A stretch of 58,000 nucleotides of DNA from Adiantum capillus-veneris (taxonomy: Eukaryota > Streptophyta > Polypodiopsida > Polypodiales > Pteridaceae), in NCBI GenBank assembly GCA_014529385.2, contig CM043964.1, forward strand, positions 228,997-286,996, in the 5' to 3' direction. The notes beneath the pieces are model-generated. The model was given only the letters and a program-made list of their open reading frames with translations, searched no databases and had not been told where the DNA came from. Position 1 is the first letter of the stretch, and the number at the start of each line of letters is the position of its first letter. Below are positions 47,654 through 58,000 of the stretch, piece by piece. The translations under genes and the position numbers were made by a program.

Positions 47654-48802
47654 TGTAATAGGACTAGTTTTTGAAGTTCTTAAAGTCGAAAAGAATGTAG
47701 CAGGGCATATCTTTCGTTAGTACGATTTGAAAGATTGTTGAATAGTCTATTAAATAGAGCTTATACGAATGAGTTGAGATATTAAGAGAGAACATATATA
47801 TATATATTTTTAAGTAATACACTAAAGACGGATTTGATAAAGATTAATGAATAACAGATAGTCTGTCTATGAACAGTAAAATTGAGATTTTTATTAATAT
47901 CAATGTTTTATATTTATGTGTTTTAGCTTAAAATGCATGGGTAGGCTTAAAATAAGTTGTAAAAGTAGTGGAGACCCAAAAATAGAGGTTTTATAAGTTG
48001 CGACCTAAAAGTTGCGTTTTTAGCCAAACAGAGATGTTTTTCGCAATTCTGTCCGCGATGCCTTGTAGATCAGACCTATTCCCGTCGTTTTGAGTACCTG
48101 GATTGCTCTGTTCTGAGTTCGTTTGTAAAAGTTATGATGAAAACAAACAGAAGGCAGCAGCAGTGTAGTGTACACAGGGACAGACAGACATACAACATCA
48201 TACAGTTCTCCCTGCTATCAACCAAGAAGTGGATTGTTTCTTCATGATAGAGTATGAAAATTGAGATTATGAAGGTATATAATTATGTTTTTTTACTTTG
48301 ATTATCATGATGAATTGGTTGCACGAGTATGTTCTTTTGGCTATTTTGTAGGCGATGCAGAAATCAATGTGTGAAACAGGATCTGTACAAAGTGTCATGA
48401 TAAAAATCTAACCTTTACGGATCGCTTAGCGATCACGTTCTTATATTATTCTCGCAGGTATACTCGGTACGAAAATCGTGCAGGCTTTTCGAGGAAAAGA
48501 AGGATAAAAGCACGACGGGTGGTGCGTTTGGGGATCATTCACCGATCTCTTCTTCTACGAGTGCGAGTGCGAGTGCGAGTGAGAGTGAGAGTGAGAGTGC
48601 GAGTGCGAGTGCGAGTGCGAGTGAGACGCTGCATGCAAGCGAACTGAAGCTCGGGGGTGGTCGGGAGGTTCGAGCTCCGTACAACGGAGTGCGTCCATAT
48701 ATTTTTCTCCTCTGTTGTATCAAAACTCTACAAAGATTCATCAATACAAAGATCTCTTTCTCTATCTTTTTCTATCGATCTCTATTATTCGGTTCCCGTG
48801 AC
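47654..48802 (+). mobile_element. Gypsy-4 3' LTR (1,149 bp)
   Basis: Direct repeat of 42618-43762. It is followed by a run of C, as is the left side, so the target duplication is some part of CCCCC and cannot be delimited exactly. The terminal A of the 5' copy is not seen here. Confidence 0.95.
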
Positions 48803-48813
48803 CCCCCCCCCCC

Positions 48814-48892
48814 TCGGTAGATTGGTTATGCCATTTACCTCTTGAATAACAGGTCTTGAGTTCAACTCCGTGTTAAAACTCTCTTCTTCTCG
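48814..48892 (+). mobile_element. tRNA-derived SINE, copy 1
   Basis: TCGGTAGATTGGTTATG resembles a pol III box A; AGTTCAACTCC, about 46 bp downstream, resembles box B. After the head it jumps to GTTAAAACTCTCTTCTTCT, lacking about 44 bp present in copy 2. It lies directly after the C run at the end of Gypsy-4, so it was the neighbour of the insertion site. Confidence 0.6.
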
Positions 48893-48955
48893 TGTGTGTG
48901 TGTGTGCGTGCGCTAATAAAAAGAGGAAAATCGTCTAACCTTTCTACCACCCAAG

Positions 48956-49098
48956 TGTGGTAGATTGGTTATGAAATTTTTCTCTTGAATAGTAGGTCTT
49001 GAGTTCAACTCCTTGTCGGCTAGATCTTTAAGGTCTCTTGCGATATTTTCCTACGACGTTAAAACTCTCTTCTTCTTCTTCTTCTATCTCTCTCTCCT
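48956..49098 (+). mobile_element. tRNA-derived SINE, copy 2
   Basis: GTGTGGTAGATTGGTTATG (box A-like) and GTCTTGAGTTCAACTCC (box B-like) with a body CGGCTAGATCTTTAAGG... and tail GTTAAAACTCTCTTCTTCTTC. Just before it, TCTACCAC (48944-48951) is the reverse complement of GTGGTAGA in the head, so an inverted piece of the head is adjacent. A working tRNA is excluded because no cloverleaf or anticodon arm can be drawn. Confidence 0.6.
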
Positions 49099-49203
49099 CC
49101 ATTGTAGCCACCCCCCTCTCTCTCCCTCTCATTCGTCTGCAAGCATCCAACACACTCTCTCTCTCTCTTGTTCGTCACCAGCGAGAGGGGCTGCCATGAG
49201 CTT

Positions 49204-49277
<74 letters not shown>

Positions 49278-49919
49278 AACACACACATCTATATACGCAC
49301 CAACATGCATGCCTTATGCACACACAAGAAGCAAAATCCAAAGAAGCTCGACATCGACACCCAAAGAAACAAAGAACAACATCAAAGATCACGCGATGGC
49401 GACCACAATTCAAAAAAATACACCGAAGGCATGCCCCATCCGGCACCGAGGTTGACGAGCGCGCTACATTGATGCATCAGTAAAGCCTGCAAATCACTGT
49501 CATCTCGTCCACGACGCATATCCGCAGTAAACATCAATAGGGTAATCACTTTGCCAGTTTTCAAGCGAAACCTTGTAAAAATCATTTGTATATTGCCACC
49601 TCTCTCTAGGTCATAGTCACAAAAACCCACCTAGGAGATATCATTTTAAAATTCTCCTAAAACAAAGTAGGGGTTAACCATCTAGGACCCGGATACCTGC
49701 TTTGTCTCTCCAGCTTAGGGCCCTAAACCTAATCAGTCTAGGCTAAACTATTGCAGCCTGCATCTATAAAAGAACACTGACAGGTCACTATCTGGGAGGG
49801 TCACCACTTGAGAGGGAAGCTATGCACACATACTGACTCCAAGGGTTGCTACGCACAAGAGTAGGATCTCTGTACACATGAATTTTCCATAGAGAACTCA
49901 CTATAGGCTCTCTCTCTCG

Positions 49920-49956
<37 letters not shown>

Positions 49957-50115
49957 TATCTATCGATCTCTATCACCATGGTTTTCATCTCACCGCGACA
50001 AAGGTTTCTATAAATACCACTTTGAATCAAGTTCTCCCTCACATCTTGAGGGGTTTTCATCATCTACGTCTATGTCTTCTCTCTCTCTCTCTAATTGGTT
50101 TCTAATTCCTCACTC
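49099..50115. repeat. CT and GT microsatellites and non-coding spacer
   Basis: CT-rich 49084-49180, a long CT run 49205-49277, CACACA and A-rich sequence to 49500, then unremarkable sequence. TCTATAAAAGAACAC near 49762 is a possible TATA box, and a GT run lies at 49923-49955. Part of 49760-50115 may be the 5' untranslated region of the LINE that follows. No gene is supported; the frame at 49013-49483 is Leu-Ser repeat. Confidence 0.6.
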
Positions 50116-50541
50116 ATGCAAGCTATGGTTCAAACAAAGAATGTTGAGAATGTGGATGTGGAGGAGTTGAAGGAACGGGAGCGACGTTCTAAGAACATTG
50201 TTATTCGTGGAATTCCCGAAGAGAAGTTAGAGACACCTCCTTCTCTTGCCATTGTTATTGAAGATTTCTTCAAAACCCACTTTGGCATGTCCGGAGTTAT
50301 GGTCTATGGAGCACATAGAGTGGGGAAGCAAGGAGCTCCTCGCTCGGGAGAACGGCCAATTGTATGCACCATGCCGGATGAGACCAAGCGAAAGATTATC
50401 CTTGATAATAGTTGGATCTATTTGAGGGATACAAAATGTTTTGTATGTGAAGATCGCACTATTAAGCAACAAAATATGCGTCGCAAGGCATATGAGGAAA
50501 AGAGTAATAAAAACAAGGAGATCTTTCATGAAGAAAATTAG
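50116..50541 (+). CDS. LINE ORF1 (L1-type RNA-binding protein)
   Basis: Open frame of 141 residues from the ATG at 50116 to a TAG at 50539. It starts MQAMVQTKNVENVDVEELKE and continues ERRSKNIVIRGIPEE, then YGAHRVGKQGAPRSGERPIVC, then KRKIILDNSWIYLRDTKCFV. The order V-IRGIPE, AHRVGK, RPIVC, KRKIL is that of the RRM-like and C-terminal domains of L1 ORF1 proteins, which bind the element's own RNA. A coiled coil upstream of the RRM, typical of the family, is nearly absent, so the protein is short or 5'-truncated. ORF2 follows 40 bp later in the same frame after two stops. Confidence 0.7.
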   Translation: MQAMVQTKNVENVDVEELKERERRSKNIVIRGIPEEKLETPPSLAIVIEDFFKTHFGMSGVMVYGAHRVGKQGAPRSGERPIVCTMPDETKRKIILDNSWIYLRDTKCFVCEDRTIKQQNMRRKAYEEKSNKNKEIFHEEN

Positions 50542-50580
50542 CCCAAGGAGGAGGCAAGTCTCTCAAGGAAATAGGGATGC

Positions 50581-53500
50581 GTGACCTATGAGACCGAGTT
50601 ACAATTGAAAATATGCTTTTGGAATTGTAATGGATACCCATGGAATGCGGGGGTTGGCATTGATGAACTAACAAGCAAAGCCGATGTTGTACTTCTTGTT
50701 GAAACTTGGGAGCATGATACACAAAGGATTAACGGCTTGGAGGATTACAATGTACATTCATTGATGTGGTCAAAGAATCTCAAGCAACGAAGAGGACAAG
50801 GAGGGTTAGCATGTATGGTTAAGAAAGGATTGGAAGATTTTGTATCAATTGTGAAAGATTACAAGTACAAACGTTATGTATGGCTGAAAATTATGACACC
50901 AAAAAGAGCACCCATTTTTGTAGCCGGTTGCTACATTCCTCATCATGATTCTCCCTTTTATGCTTGCATGGATAGAGATCAACCATTTTCTTATTTGGAA
51001 GAGGACATTGTTTATTTCAAAGGTGAAGGTGATGTTATTGTATTTGGGTATATGAATGCTCGCACAAAAAATTGCAACATGATACTCAACAATTTGATAT
51101 GCCATACATTTCAAGGGATTTGGAGGAAGTTCACTTGTATGATCGTACTTCAATGGATGAGAAAGAGCCGGATCACTATGGAAAGTTACTTTTACACATG
51201 TGTAATAGCACGGGTATGCTTATTGCCAATGGTGTATCTTTGTGGAGTGGAACCAATGGATTTACATGTAGGAGACATAATGGGGATAGTGTGATTGACT
51301 ATATGCTACTCTCTGAAGCCATCATGTATCGCATAAAGAGTTTTATGTTTGGTCAATGGAACCCGGAATCCGACCATCGCACCTTATGTATTGACCTTTC
51401 ATGTTGAGAAGCAACTAAGCATGATAATCTCAGCCAAAGGAAAGAGAAGTTATCACTATGTATGGATTTCAAACGGGCACCAATGTACATTGAAATGGTT
51501 GAGAAAAAATTATGGATGACAAAGCTTCAATGTGATGCACCATTGGAAACTAAATGGGAAGCTTTCAAGAAAGCTATTTGTTCTTGTGCGGAAGAATGCT
51601 TTGCCATAAAGCATCTCCATGGTATCAACAAAGATAGATCACGCAAAAGGTGGTTTGATAAAGAATGTCAAGATGCTCGAAAGTCCTTGATAAAGCTTGA
51701 TGTAACTATGGACAAAGACAACTATCAAAGTCATTTGCATTCATACAAGGCATTGATTCAAAAGAAGAGAAGAAGATGGGAAGTAAAGCAACAAGAATTT
51801 CAAGTCCAAGAAAAGGCACATGCATGTGGAAGATTTTGGAGAAACTTGAGAGGCAAGCGGGTTGAGAATTTTGGTAACTTGAGTCTAGTGGATATGTACA
51901 CACATTGTAGGCAATTATATGAGCAAGAAAATATTGAAAAAATGCCATTTTATGGTTCACTCCCATGTATGCCGTCTTTTTTTACTATTGAGGATGTATG
52001 CGGTGGGCTTGAAAAGTTGGCCACTCGCAAAGCGGGAGATCTTCAAGGTATCAAGCCGGAGATGATCAAATGGACGGGAGATTTTACCCATGAGTGGATG
52101 TGTGATATGTTCAACCTTGCACTTCAACATGGTATGCCTTATGATTGGAGTACTAATTGGGTTAAGCCTTTGCATAAAGGAGGGGATGTAAAGAATGTAA
52201 GAAACTACCGGACTATAATGATTGGGTCTCTTATGGCAAAGTTGTTTGGGTGCATAATGGAGATGAAATTGAGTGATTGGGCTGAAGAGAATGACAAGCG
52301 TGCAAAGGGACAAGCGGGTTTTTGTTGATGCCATAGCACCATTGATCATCTTGTCACTCTTCGTGTTCTCATGGAGGAAAGTCGGTTGAAAGGCAAGCGA
52401 TTGTATTGTTGTTTTGTGGACTTTAACAAAGCCTTTGATATGATTCCACGTAACAATTTGTGGAGAAGGATGGAAGAACTCCAAGTGCCAAGTGAGTTTA
52501 TGCTTGCGGTTTCTCGAATCTATGAGAAGGTGATTTGTCAATTGCGCATGGGAAGAGAAATTTCAGAAATTTTTGTAAGCACTATTGGGGTTAAACAAGG
52601 ATGTCCATTGTCACCAACTCTCTTTGGTCTATGCATCGATCAATTGGAACAAATGGTACTTGACTTTATGCAAGAAGAAGGCATTGAAGAGGTCACTATT
52701 TGCAATGCGGTAATCATGCTTTTGTTGTATGCGGATGATGTAGTGCTTCTAGCACACACTTTAGAAGATGCACAAAAGCTTATGGTTGTCGTTGAGAACT
52801 TTTTCTTGCATAGTGGGCTGATTGTAAATGAATCCAAAACAAAGGTTATGATTGTGAAAACCAACCATAAGGAGAAGCCATGCATTGTGTACAACAACGA
52901 GACACTTGAAGTTGTTGAGAGCTTTAAGTACCTTGGCCTTGAGGTTCCATCCAATCACAAGTGGCATGAATGTGCTATGCGTCGTTTGGAAGCGGGAAAG
53001 AGAGCATATTATGCATTTGAGAACATGTGTAATGCGGGAAAAATCAAGTGTTGGGTTCTCAAGAAGTATCTTTTTGATGCATTGGTGACACCGGTTCTTC
53101 TTTATGGAGTTGAAGTGTGGGGCGGGAGCATCTCAAAGTCTACTTGGAAAGAGGAGGAGAATGTCCAAAAGCGTTTTCTTACAAACTTTCTCCAAGTTAA
53201 GACACAAACACCATATATGCTCCTACTTCTTGAGTTCGGATCTCTTCCAATTGAGGTTATGGGCATGGAAAGGGTTGTGGAGTACATGATAAAGATGCGT
53301 CAAAACCCCTCACATCGACTTCCTACAATTGCATGGGAAGCAAGCAAAAAAGTTCAAAAGACGCATAAAAGCAAGATCTTGAGCACGGGATGGATGCAAG
53401 ACATAAAGAAGTGGTTTGGGAGATGGGATGCATTACACTTGCTACATGATGCTTCAATTGACTCTCAAGTGAATGAAGCTTTTCTACAACGCCAATGTAT

Positions 53501-53972
53501 TACGGCTTGGGAGAAATCCGGTGGGTCACGCTTCATACATTACACCACCTATATTGCCCCCAACTACAAAACCATGTTCTTCGCTGAGAGAGGAAACCGT
53601 ACTCACACTTACATGCTTGAGCCTATTCCCTTGTCCGCGATACGCACTATCGCAGCAATTCGGCTTAGCTCCCATTTCCTTCGATGCGAGATAGGGCGTT
53701 GGGGCAATGGAGAAGAGTCAAATCGATTGTGCACATTATGCTCACTGCAAGTTCGAGAGTCTGAGTACCACACACTACTAGAGTGCTCAGCTTTTGATCA
53801 CATCCGAACTTGCTTCTCTCACATTTTCAGCCATAACTTAGACCTACACACTTTCCTCTCCCAGCCAAAGTGTGGGCTCTCCATTGCGACTCTCATCACT
53901 ACAATTTTGGAGCATCGAGAGTCACTAATCAGCCATACACATACTACATCACATGTAACTTTGGTCCCATAG
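50581..53972 (+). pseudogene. LINE ORF2: endonuclease and reverse transcriptase
   Basis: The APE-type endonuclease begins LKICFWNCNGYPWNAGV; LLVETWE follows. The catalytic GDxN motif reads FGYMNART, Asp replaced by Tyr (codon at 51049). A frame change near 51070, after an A run, leads to DSVIDYMLLSE and ESDHRTLCIDLS (the SDH motif). In-frame stops occur at 51405 and 52326 (TGA within QAGFC-stop-CHSTIDH). RT: RLYCCFVDFNKAFDMIPR, GVKQGCPLSPTLFGL and LLYADDVVLLA, with both Asp intact. The C-terminus has a CTLC...EYHTLLEC zinc-knuckle-like motif and stops at 53970. The RT frame from 52371 is open for 533 codons. Confidence 0.88.
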
Positions 53973-54118
<146 letters not shown>

Positions 54119-54129
54119 GATTAGTATTA

Positions 54130-54621
54130 GGGAAAATTACCAAAATACCCCTCTAATTTGTGGAAATTCCCAAAATACCCCTCAAATTTCAAAAATTTCC
54201 AAAGTACCTCCATAATTTGTCATAAATTCCCAAAATGCCCTTGAAATTTTCCAAAATTCCCAAAATACCCGTGGTTGTGAAAGTAAATTTCTCGAAAAAC
54301 AAAAAAATTTGTAGCTTTTCATAAGAAGGGTGATTGTCTACCATACAGGATGCTAAAACTGAAATTTGAGTTGGCTATGTAGGCTTTGGAGATGAATTCC
54401 TTCATTATTTTTAGACATAATTGCCTTTTTTTTGGGAGGTAATTTGAAAAAACTCACATGCTAAGCACTCAAAAACCGAGCTCAATTCTCAAACAAGAAC
54501 AAAGATTAGAAAATCTTGAAGATCCAACGAAAATAGATACAAGGGTATTTTGGGAATTTTTGAAATTTGAGGGGTATATTGGGAATTTCCAAAATTAGAG
54601 GGGTATTTTGGTAATTTTCCC
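54130..54621. mobile_element. Mutator-type MITE (492 bp)
   Basis: Terminal inverted repeats of about 80 bp start GGGAAAATTACCAAAATACC and end with its reverse complement, flanked by the 9-bp duplication TTAGTATTA (54121-54129 and 54622-54630). Nine-base duplications and G-starting long inverted repeats are typical of Mutator-like elements. The related copy C shows the empty site at 10150-10165. It has no coding capacity and so is mobilised in trans. Confidence 0.9.
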
Positions 54622-54652
54622 TTAGTATTATTTGTGTCATTGTTGTCCATGT

Positions 54653-54672
54653 CCTAGCTGCTCCAAGCTAGG
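54653..54672 (+). other. Leader stem-loop, copy E
   Basis: CCTAGCT pairs perfectly with AGCTAGG over a 6-nt loop, followed by TGGTGCCCC. Position 6 is C:G, as in copy C, versus T:A in A and B. Confidence 0.65.
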
Positions 54673-55093
54673 TGGTGCCCCCCCTGTTCACTCCCCATGA
54701 CGAGTTTGGCGTGTACGGTCCTAACGTAGAGGCCGCTTGGGTCCATTTTGCGCTTGCGCTTGTCACTATCTTTTGGAGTGGGATGGAGACAAAATCCACC
54801 CAAATAATCTTTTGGAACACTCAAAAAATTCCACACAAAGTAATTTGGAGACATTGGAGGGCTATGCATAACTACATATATACACTATGAAATTATGCAA
54901 GCACCTTAGTAGGAAGTGAAGGGCTCTAGGATGGATAAAAAAACACTGGCCATGTTCATATGACACCTCTTTAATCCTCTATGTGTGTGGTGGGATTACC
55001 TCATTTTCTCTAAAATGTGACACCATCACTCCATTCATGTCAACAATCAGGACCCTTGGATCCTTCTCGGCCATGGGGGGGGGGGGGAGGGGT

Positions 55094-55236
55094 TGTTGGA
55101 GCTATATATGGCTCACTCTACTCAACTTGGTCTCACCTATATATTTGTATCTTGTCCTCAATATGAATCAGTCTTTGGGAGCATACATGGGGTGTCCCTT
55201 GTCTCGACTCTGTCTCTTTCTCTCTACATTTCAACA
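55094..55236 (+). mobile_element. Orphan short LTR (143 bp), copia- or TRIM-like
   Basis: TGTTGGAGC...TTTCAACA has perfect TGTTG/CAACA ends and a TATATATGG near the start. It is followed at once by TGGTATCAGAGCGG, an initiator Met tRNA primer site (55237-55250). No second copy was found in the window. The small size fits a TRIM or a short-LTR copia whose 3' end is missing or displaced. Confidence 0.6.
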
Positions 55237-57343
55237 TGGTATCAGAGCGGTAACAATCACGTGCCAATTCAATTCATGGTGACAAAACAGTATGTGTATG
55301 TGATTCGCATGTAAGATTCAAAATTGCTACAAATTTGATTTTTGAGCGTTGATTCTTGTTGACTGTGGTTGTTTTGTGTTAGGAAGAATGTGATTAGTGT
55401 TTTGTGTGGTGTTTATTGCTAATCAATCTAATGAATCGTTGATTATGTTTTCTTGTTGATGACACCCTGAACTTCATCTCAATTTTTGGGGGTCTTCTGC
55501 TCAAAATTTGGAGAAACCAGAAAAGCGCCATGGAGCTCAATGTACATGACGCTTTTCATCCAAAACTTGTTCTTCTCCTCGAGCTCTTAGATTTGAGTTC
55601 TAGGTTTGCGTCAATCGGAGTTCGCAACAAAAAGTTATGCTGTTTTACTGCAATTGAGCTTGACGCAGCTTTCGTCCTCGTGCATCTTCGTGAAGCGTCC
55701 GCGATCGCTTTTTCTAATTTTGCGTCAACTTTTTCAAGAAAATTTAGCTTTTTTCTATTCATATTGTGGCCGTCAATATTGCGTCTCACACAAATCTATT
55801 TTGAGGTCTCTTTTATTATTAACGTCTCCTTTTTCCTACTTTTTTTGGTGACGTCACATCATAGGTGAATCAAAAAAAAGAATCTTATAAAATATGAGGA
55901 ATCTCATGGCGTGCTATATATCAGTAGATAGAGCTTGAAAAGGACATTCTAACCGTCAAACCTCTGCCAACTTTGGAGTTTGTTTGCAAAAATTTATCCA
56001 TGCACCCGTTTTGGTAGAGAGAGGTAAAGTCAAACTCCATAAAGGGCCCCTTTGTGAGTCCAAATTTTGCCTAATGAGATTTGGATTCCTAAGTCTTCCA
56101 ATGCTTGTAGTCAAAAGTCAAATCTCAACGATCAACAAAGGCCCACAACGACATCAAAGACTCCTATCGACAGGCCTAATTGGAGAATCAAATGGATAAT
56201 GGAGTTTTCACAGTCAAAGAAGGAATCCAATCAACGCGATTGCAGATTCAAAGATGATAAAACAGGTATGGCAAAAGAAACCTTCAATGCCAGCTTGGTC
56301 CTTCAGTAATCCTCTTTTTGAGGATTCAAGCTTACTTTTACCTGAAGAAATGTTTGTAGTAAGCACAAGAATGTAAAACTTCAAGTCGCCAAGGTGCAAA
56401 AAACACTCTTTGGCATAGTCAGAGTCGGGCTGTTAAGCCATAAAATGAGCAAAGCATTAGACCCAAATCTTCAAGTCATATTAAACTCTGTGCTAAGAGT
56501 CGTAGTTATAAGGCTTACGCTCAAGCTGGAAGAGTTGAGCATATCTAAAGTCGTGTTGCTCATGCTGGATTAGATGAGCATAAGAGTCGAAGTCTATTAA
56601 CGTACAAATGGTGGAGTGTCGTAGAGTCCAACACTCATGCACAATGCACAGTAAGATGAGAGCACATATCCTCATCAATGAAAACCATTCTTAAAGGGGT
56701 GCCAACTTGAAAAGCCATGTCATATGCTTTTATAGCTACACCATCTTTCTGAATAACCCCTCAAAATCTTTCTTGCACAACATATTGTTTTCCATGCATT
56801 TTTGTGTATGCATAAATAGGATGTCCCATCATTGGACATATGCATTAGACACTCTTTTTTTCTTCCACCTATGCACCTTGAGTGGACTACAATAGGCAAA
56901 CCAATGTTCCATCATGCTGCCTTTTTAATTCCATATCTATTAGCACATAATCCCTTCAGTACTTTATTAATATTTTCCATGCTAATAAGTACTCCAATAA
57001 TGCGCGTATCCCAAAGGCACTTTTTTCCCACTGGGTTTTTCCCTTTGGTCATCCAGGTATTGGACCCTAATTTAGAACCTCATTATTCTACTTCTATTGT
57101 ACATACTTCATAAATAAACAAAAGCCTCATCATTATGCTATTACAACGGACAAATGCAACATCATCTCTCACATCAGACATATTCGGACCAATGAAGATG
57201 TTGTAGTAAAGTGAACCTCATCAACAAATCCAATGACAAATGAAGAATTCAGCCCATCAATAATCATTCAAAAACCTTCCCTTGCCTCCATGGACACCTT
57301 TCAACAGTGCCGGAGGATGGGCACTAAAATAGGAAGGGGGGAA
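55237..57343. other. Non-coding or decayed internal sequence
   Basis: No conserved domain is visible in any frame. The open frame at 55530-55868 is hydrophobic, AT-rich and without a recognisable motif. The right part ends in a polypurine tract (57328-57343) belonging to the LTR that follows, so at least some of it is the eroded interior of a plus-strand retroelement. Confidence 0.4.
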
Positions 57344-58000
57344 TGTTAACTCTGTCAACGTGAGTTAACAGAAGCTACTAAAGACCGAAGACGTACGGAT
57401 GCAGATCGAGGATGAATACGAAGAAGCAGTAAACATTGAAATTATACATTTTTCACATTCTCCCAAAATGGTCGGGTATTGTAAATGCCCGATTTATTTC
57501 AAGCCATTGTAATATTTCTAATGTGTTACGGGCTCAATGGAAGTTCCAAGTTGTAAAGAATAGGTCACTTACTATGCCAAGGTTGCAAATTCAGTAAGTG
57601 GTGAGCCCTAAAGGCCTTGGGCGCCCGGACATTGCATATTTTTAACCTAGGTATATAAAAGTGTGTGAAAGAAATTAGGGTTCTCAAATCATTTGTTGAG
57701 AGCACTCTTTGGTGAGAACTCTTGAGGTGTGTGGCTATGGAGTCCTTGAGCTTCACCTTGCTCATGAGACTTGAGTAACACTAATCAATTATTCATTCTC
57801 TCTCACTATGCCTCTCTCTTACTTCTTATGATTGCCTATGATACTTAGATTAACTAGATCTTAACTAATTAGTGGTTAATCCCTCTCTAATCTTGTGTGA
57901 TTGCCCTCTTTTTCTTGTGTGTGCATGTAGGTTTGATTGGAGTGTGGTGCTCGATAGATCTATGTGTGTGTGCTTGCGATTAGTGTGTTGCATGATAGGA
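57344..58000 (+). mobile_element. Start of a 3' LTR (runs off the window)
   Basis: AGGAAGGGGGGAA immediately precedes TGTTAACTCTGTCAACG, the arrangement of a polypurine tract and LTR start. A TATATAAAAG box lies at about 57651. It does not match the short LTR at 55094 or any other LTR in the window. Confidence 0.55.

Noticed and set aside
48814-48892. A functional tRNA gene
   Set aside because: Box A- and B-like motifs exist, but acceptor and anticodon arms do not fold.
60-49483. Open frames of Leu-Ser or Arg-Glu repeats (for example at 9549, 9988, 10016, 42323, 49013)
   Set aside because: They are translations of CT/GA microsatellites, are open in several frames at once and have no flanking domain.
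55530-55868. A 112-residue hydrophobic open frame
   Set aside because: No recognisable motif, AT-rich composition and other overlapping open frames; likely chance.

Overview
This window is land-plant nuclear DNA made almost entirely of transposable elements. I find no host protein gene, no functional tRNA or rRNA gene and no CRISPR array. Evidence for a plant: Ty1/copia and Ty3/gypsy elements with plant-type initiator-Met primer sites, chromodomain gypsy elements, a Tat-type gypsy with two RNase H domains, and a Mutator-type MITE. The long CT/GA and TG microsatellites and a LINE with an L1-type ORF1 would fit a large-genome non-seed plant such as a fern. That placement is an inference and cannot be settled here.

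Layout. 1-5450: two head-to-head copies (A minus, B plus) of an LTR-like repeat. Their upstream parts form a roughly 480-bp foldback around a 620-bp repeat, which recurs inverted at 4839-5450. 5451-9560: heavily decayed sequence with a gag remnant, a coiled-coil remnant and two short tandem duplications. 10030-12610: further copies (C, D) of the A/B leader family. 13094-42270: a four-level nest of LTR elements. At 42618-48802 lies a separate, very young-looking but coding-defective chromodomain gypsy (Gypsy-4). 48814-49100: two tRNA-derived SINE copies. 50116-54002: a broken LINE. 54130-54621: a MITE inside leader copy E. 55094-58000: a short orphan LTR with a primer site, then the beginning of an unrelated 3' LTR.

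The nest. Copia (+, 23313-28920, duplication CTGGT) sits in the reverse transcriptase gene of Gypsy-1 (-, 18478-33631, duplication CTTAC). Gypsy-1 sits in the integrase C-terminal region of Gypsy-2 (-, 16174-40186, duplication TTAAC). Gypsy-2 sits at the RT/RNase H junction of Gypsy-3 (+, about 13094-42270). Every junction carries an exact 5-bp duplication, and the interrupted reading frames resume on the far side. Net lengths without inserts are about 5.6 kb (copia), 9.5 kb (Gypsy-1) and 8.9 kb (Gypsy-2).

Within each element the genes form the usual gag-protease-RT-RNase H-integrase chain (integrase before RT in copia). All are interrupted by stops or frameshifts, so none could act alone. 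The most unusual content is a 682-codon accessory reading frame downstream of pol in Gypsy-1, and a recurrent leader stem-loop with a covarying base pair found in five dispersed copies. All identity estimates are by-eye counts.
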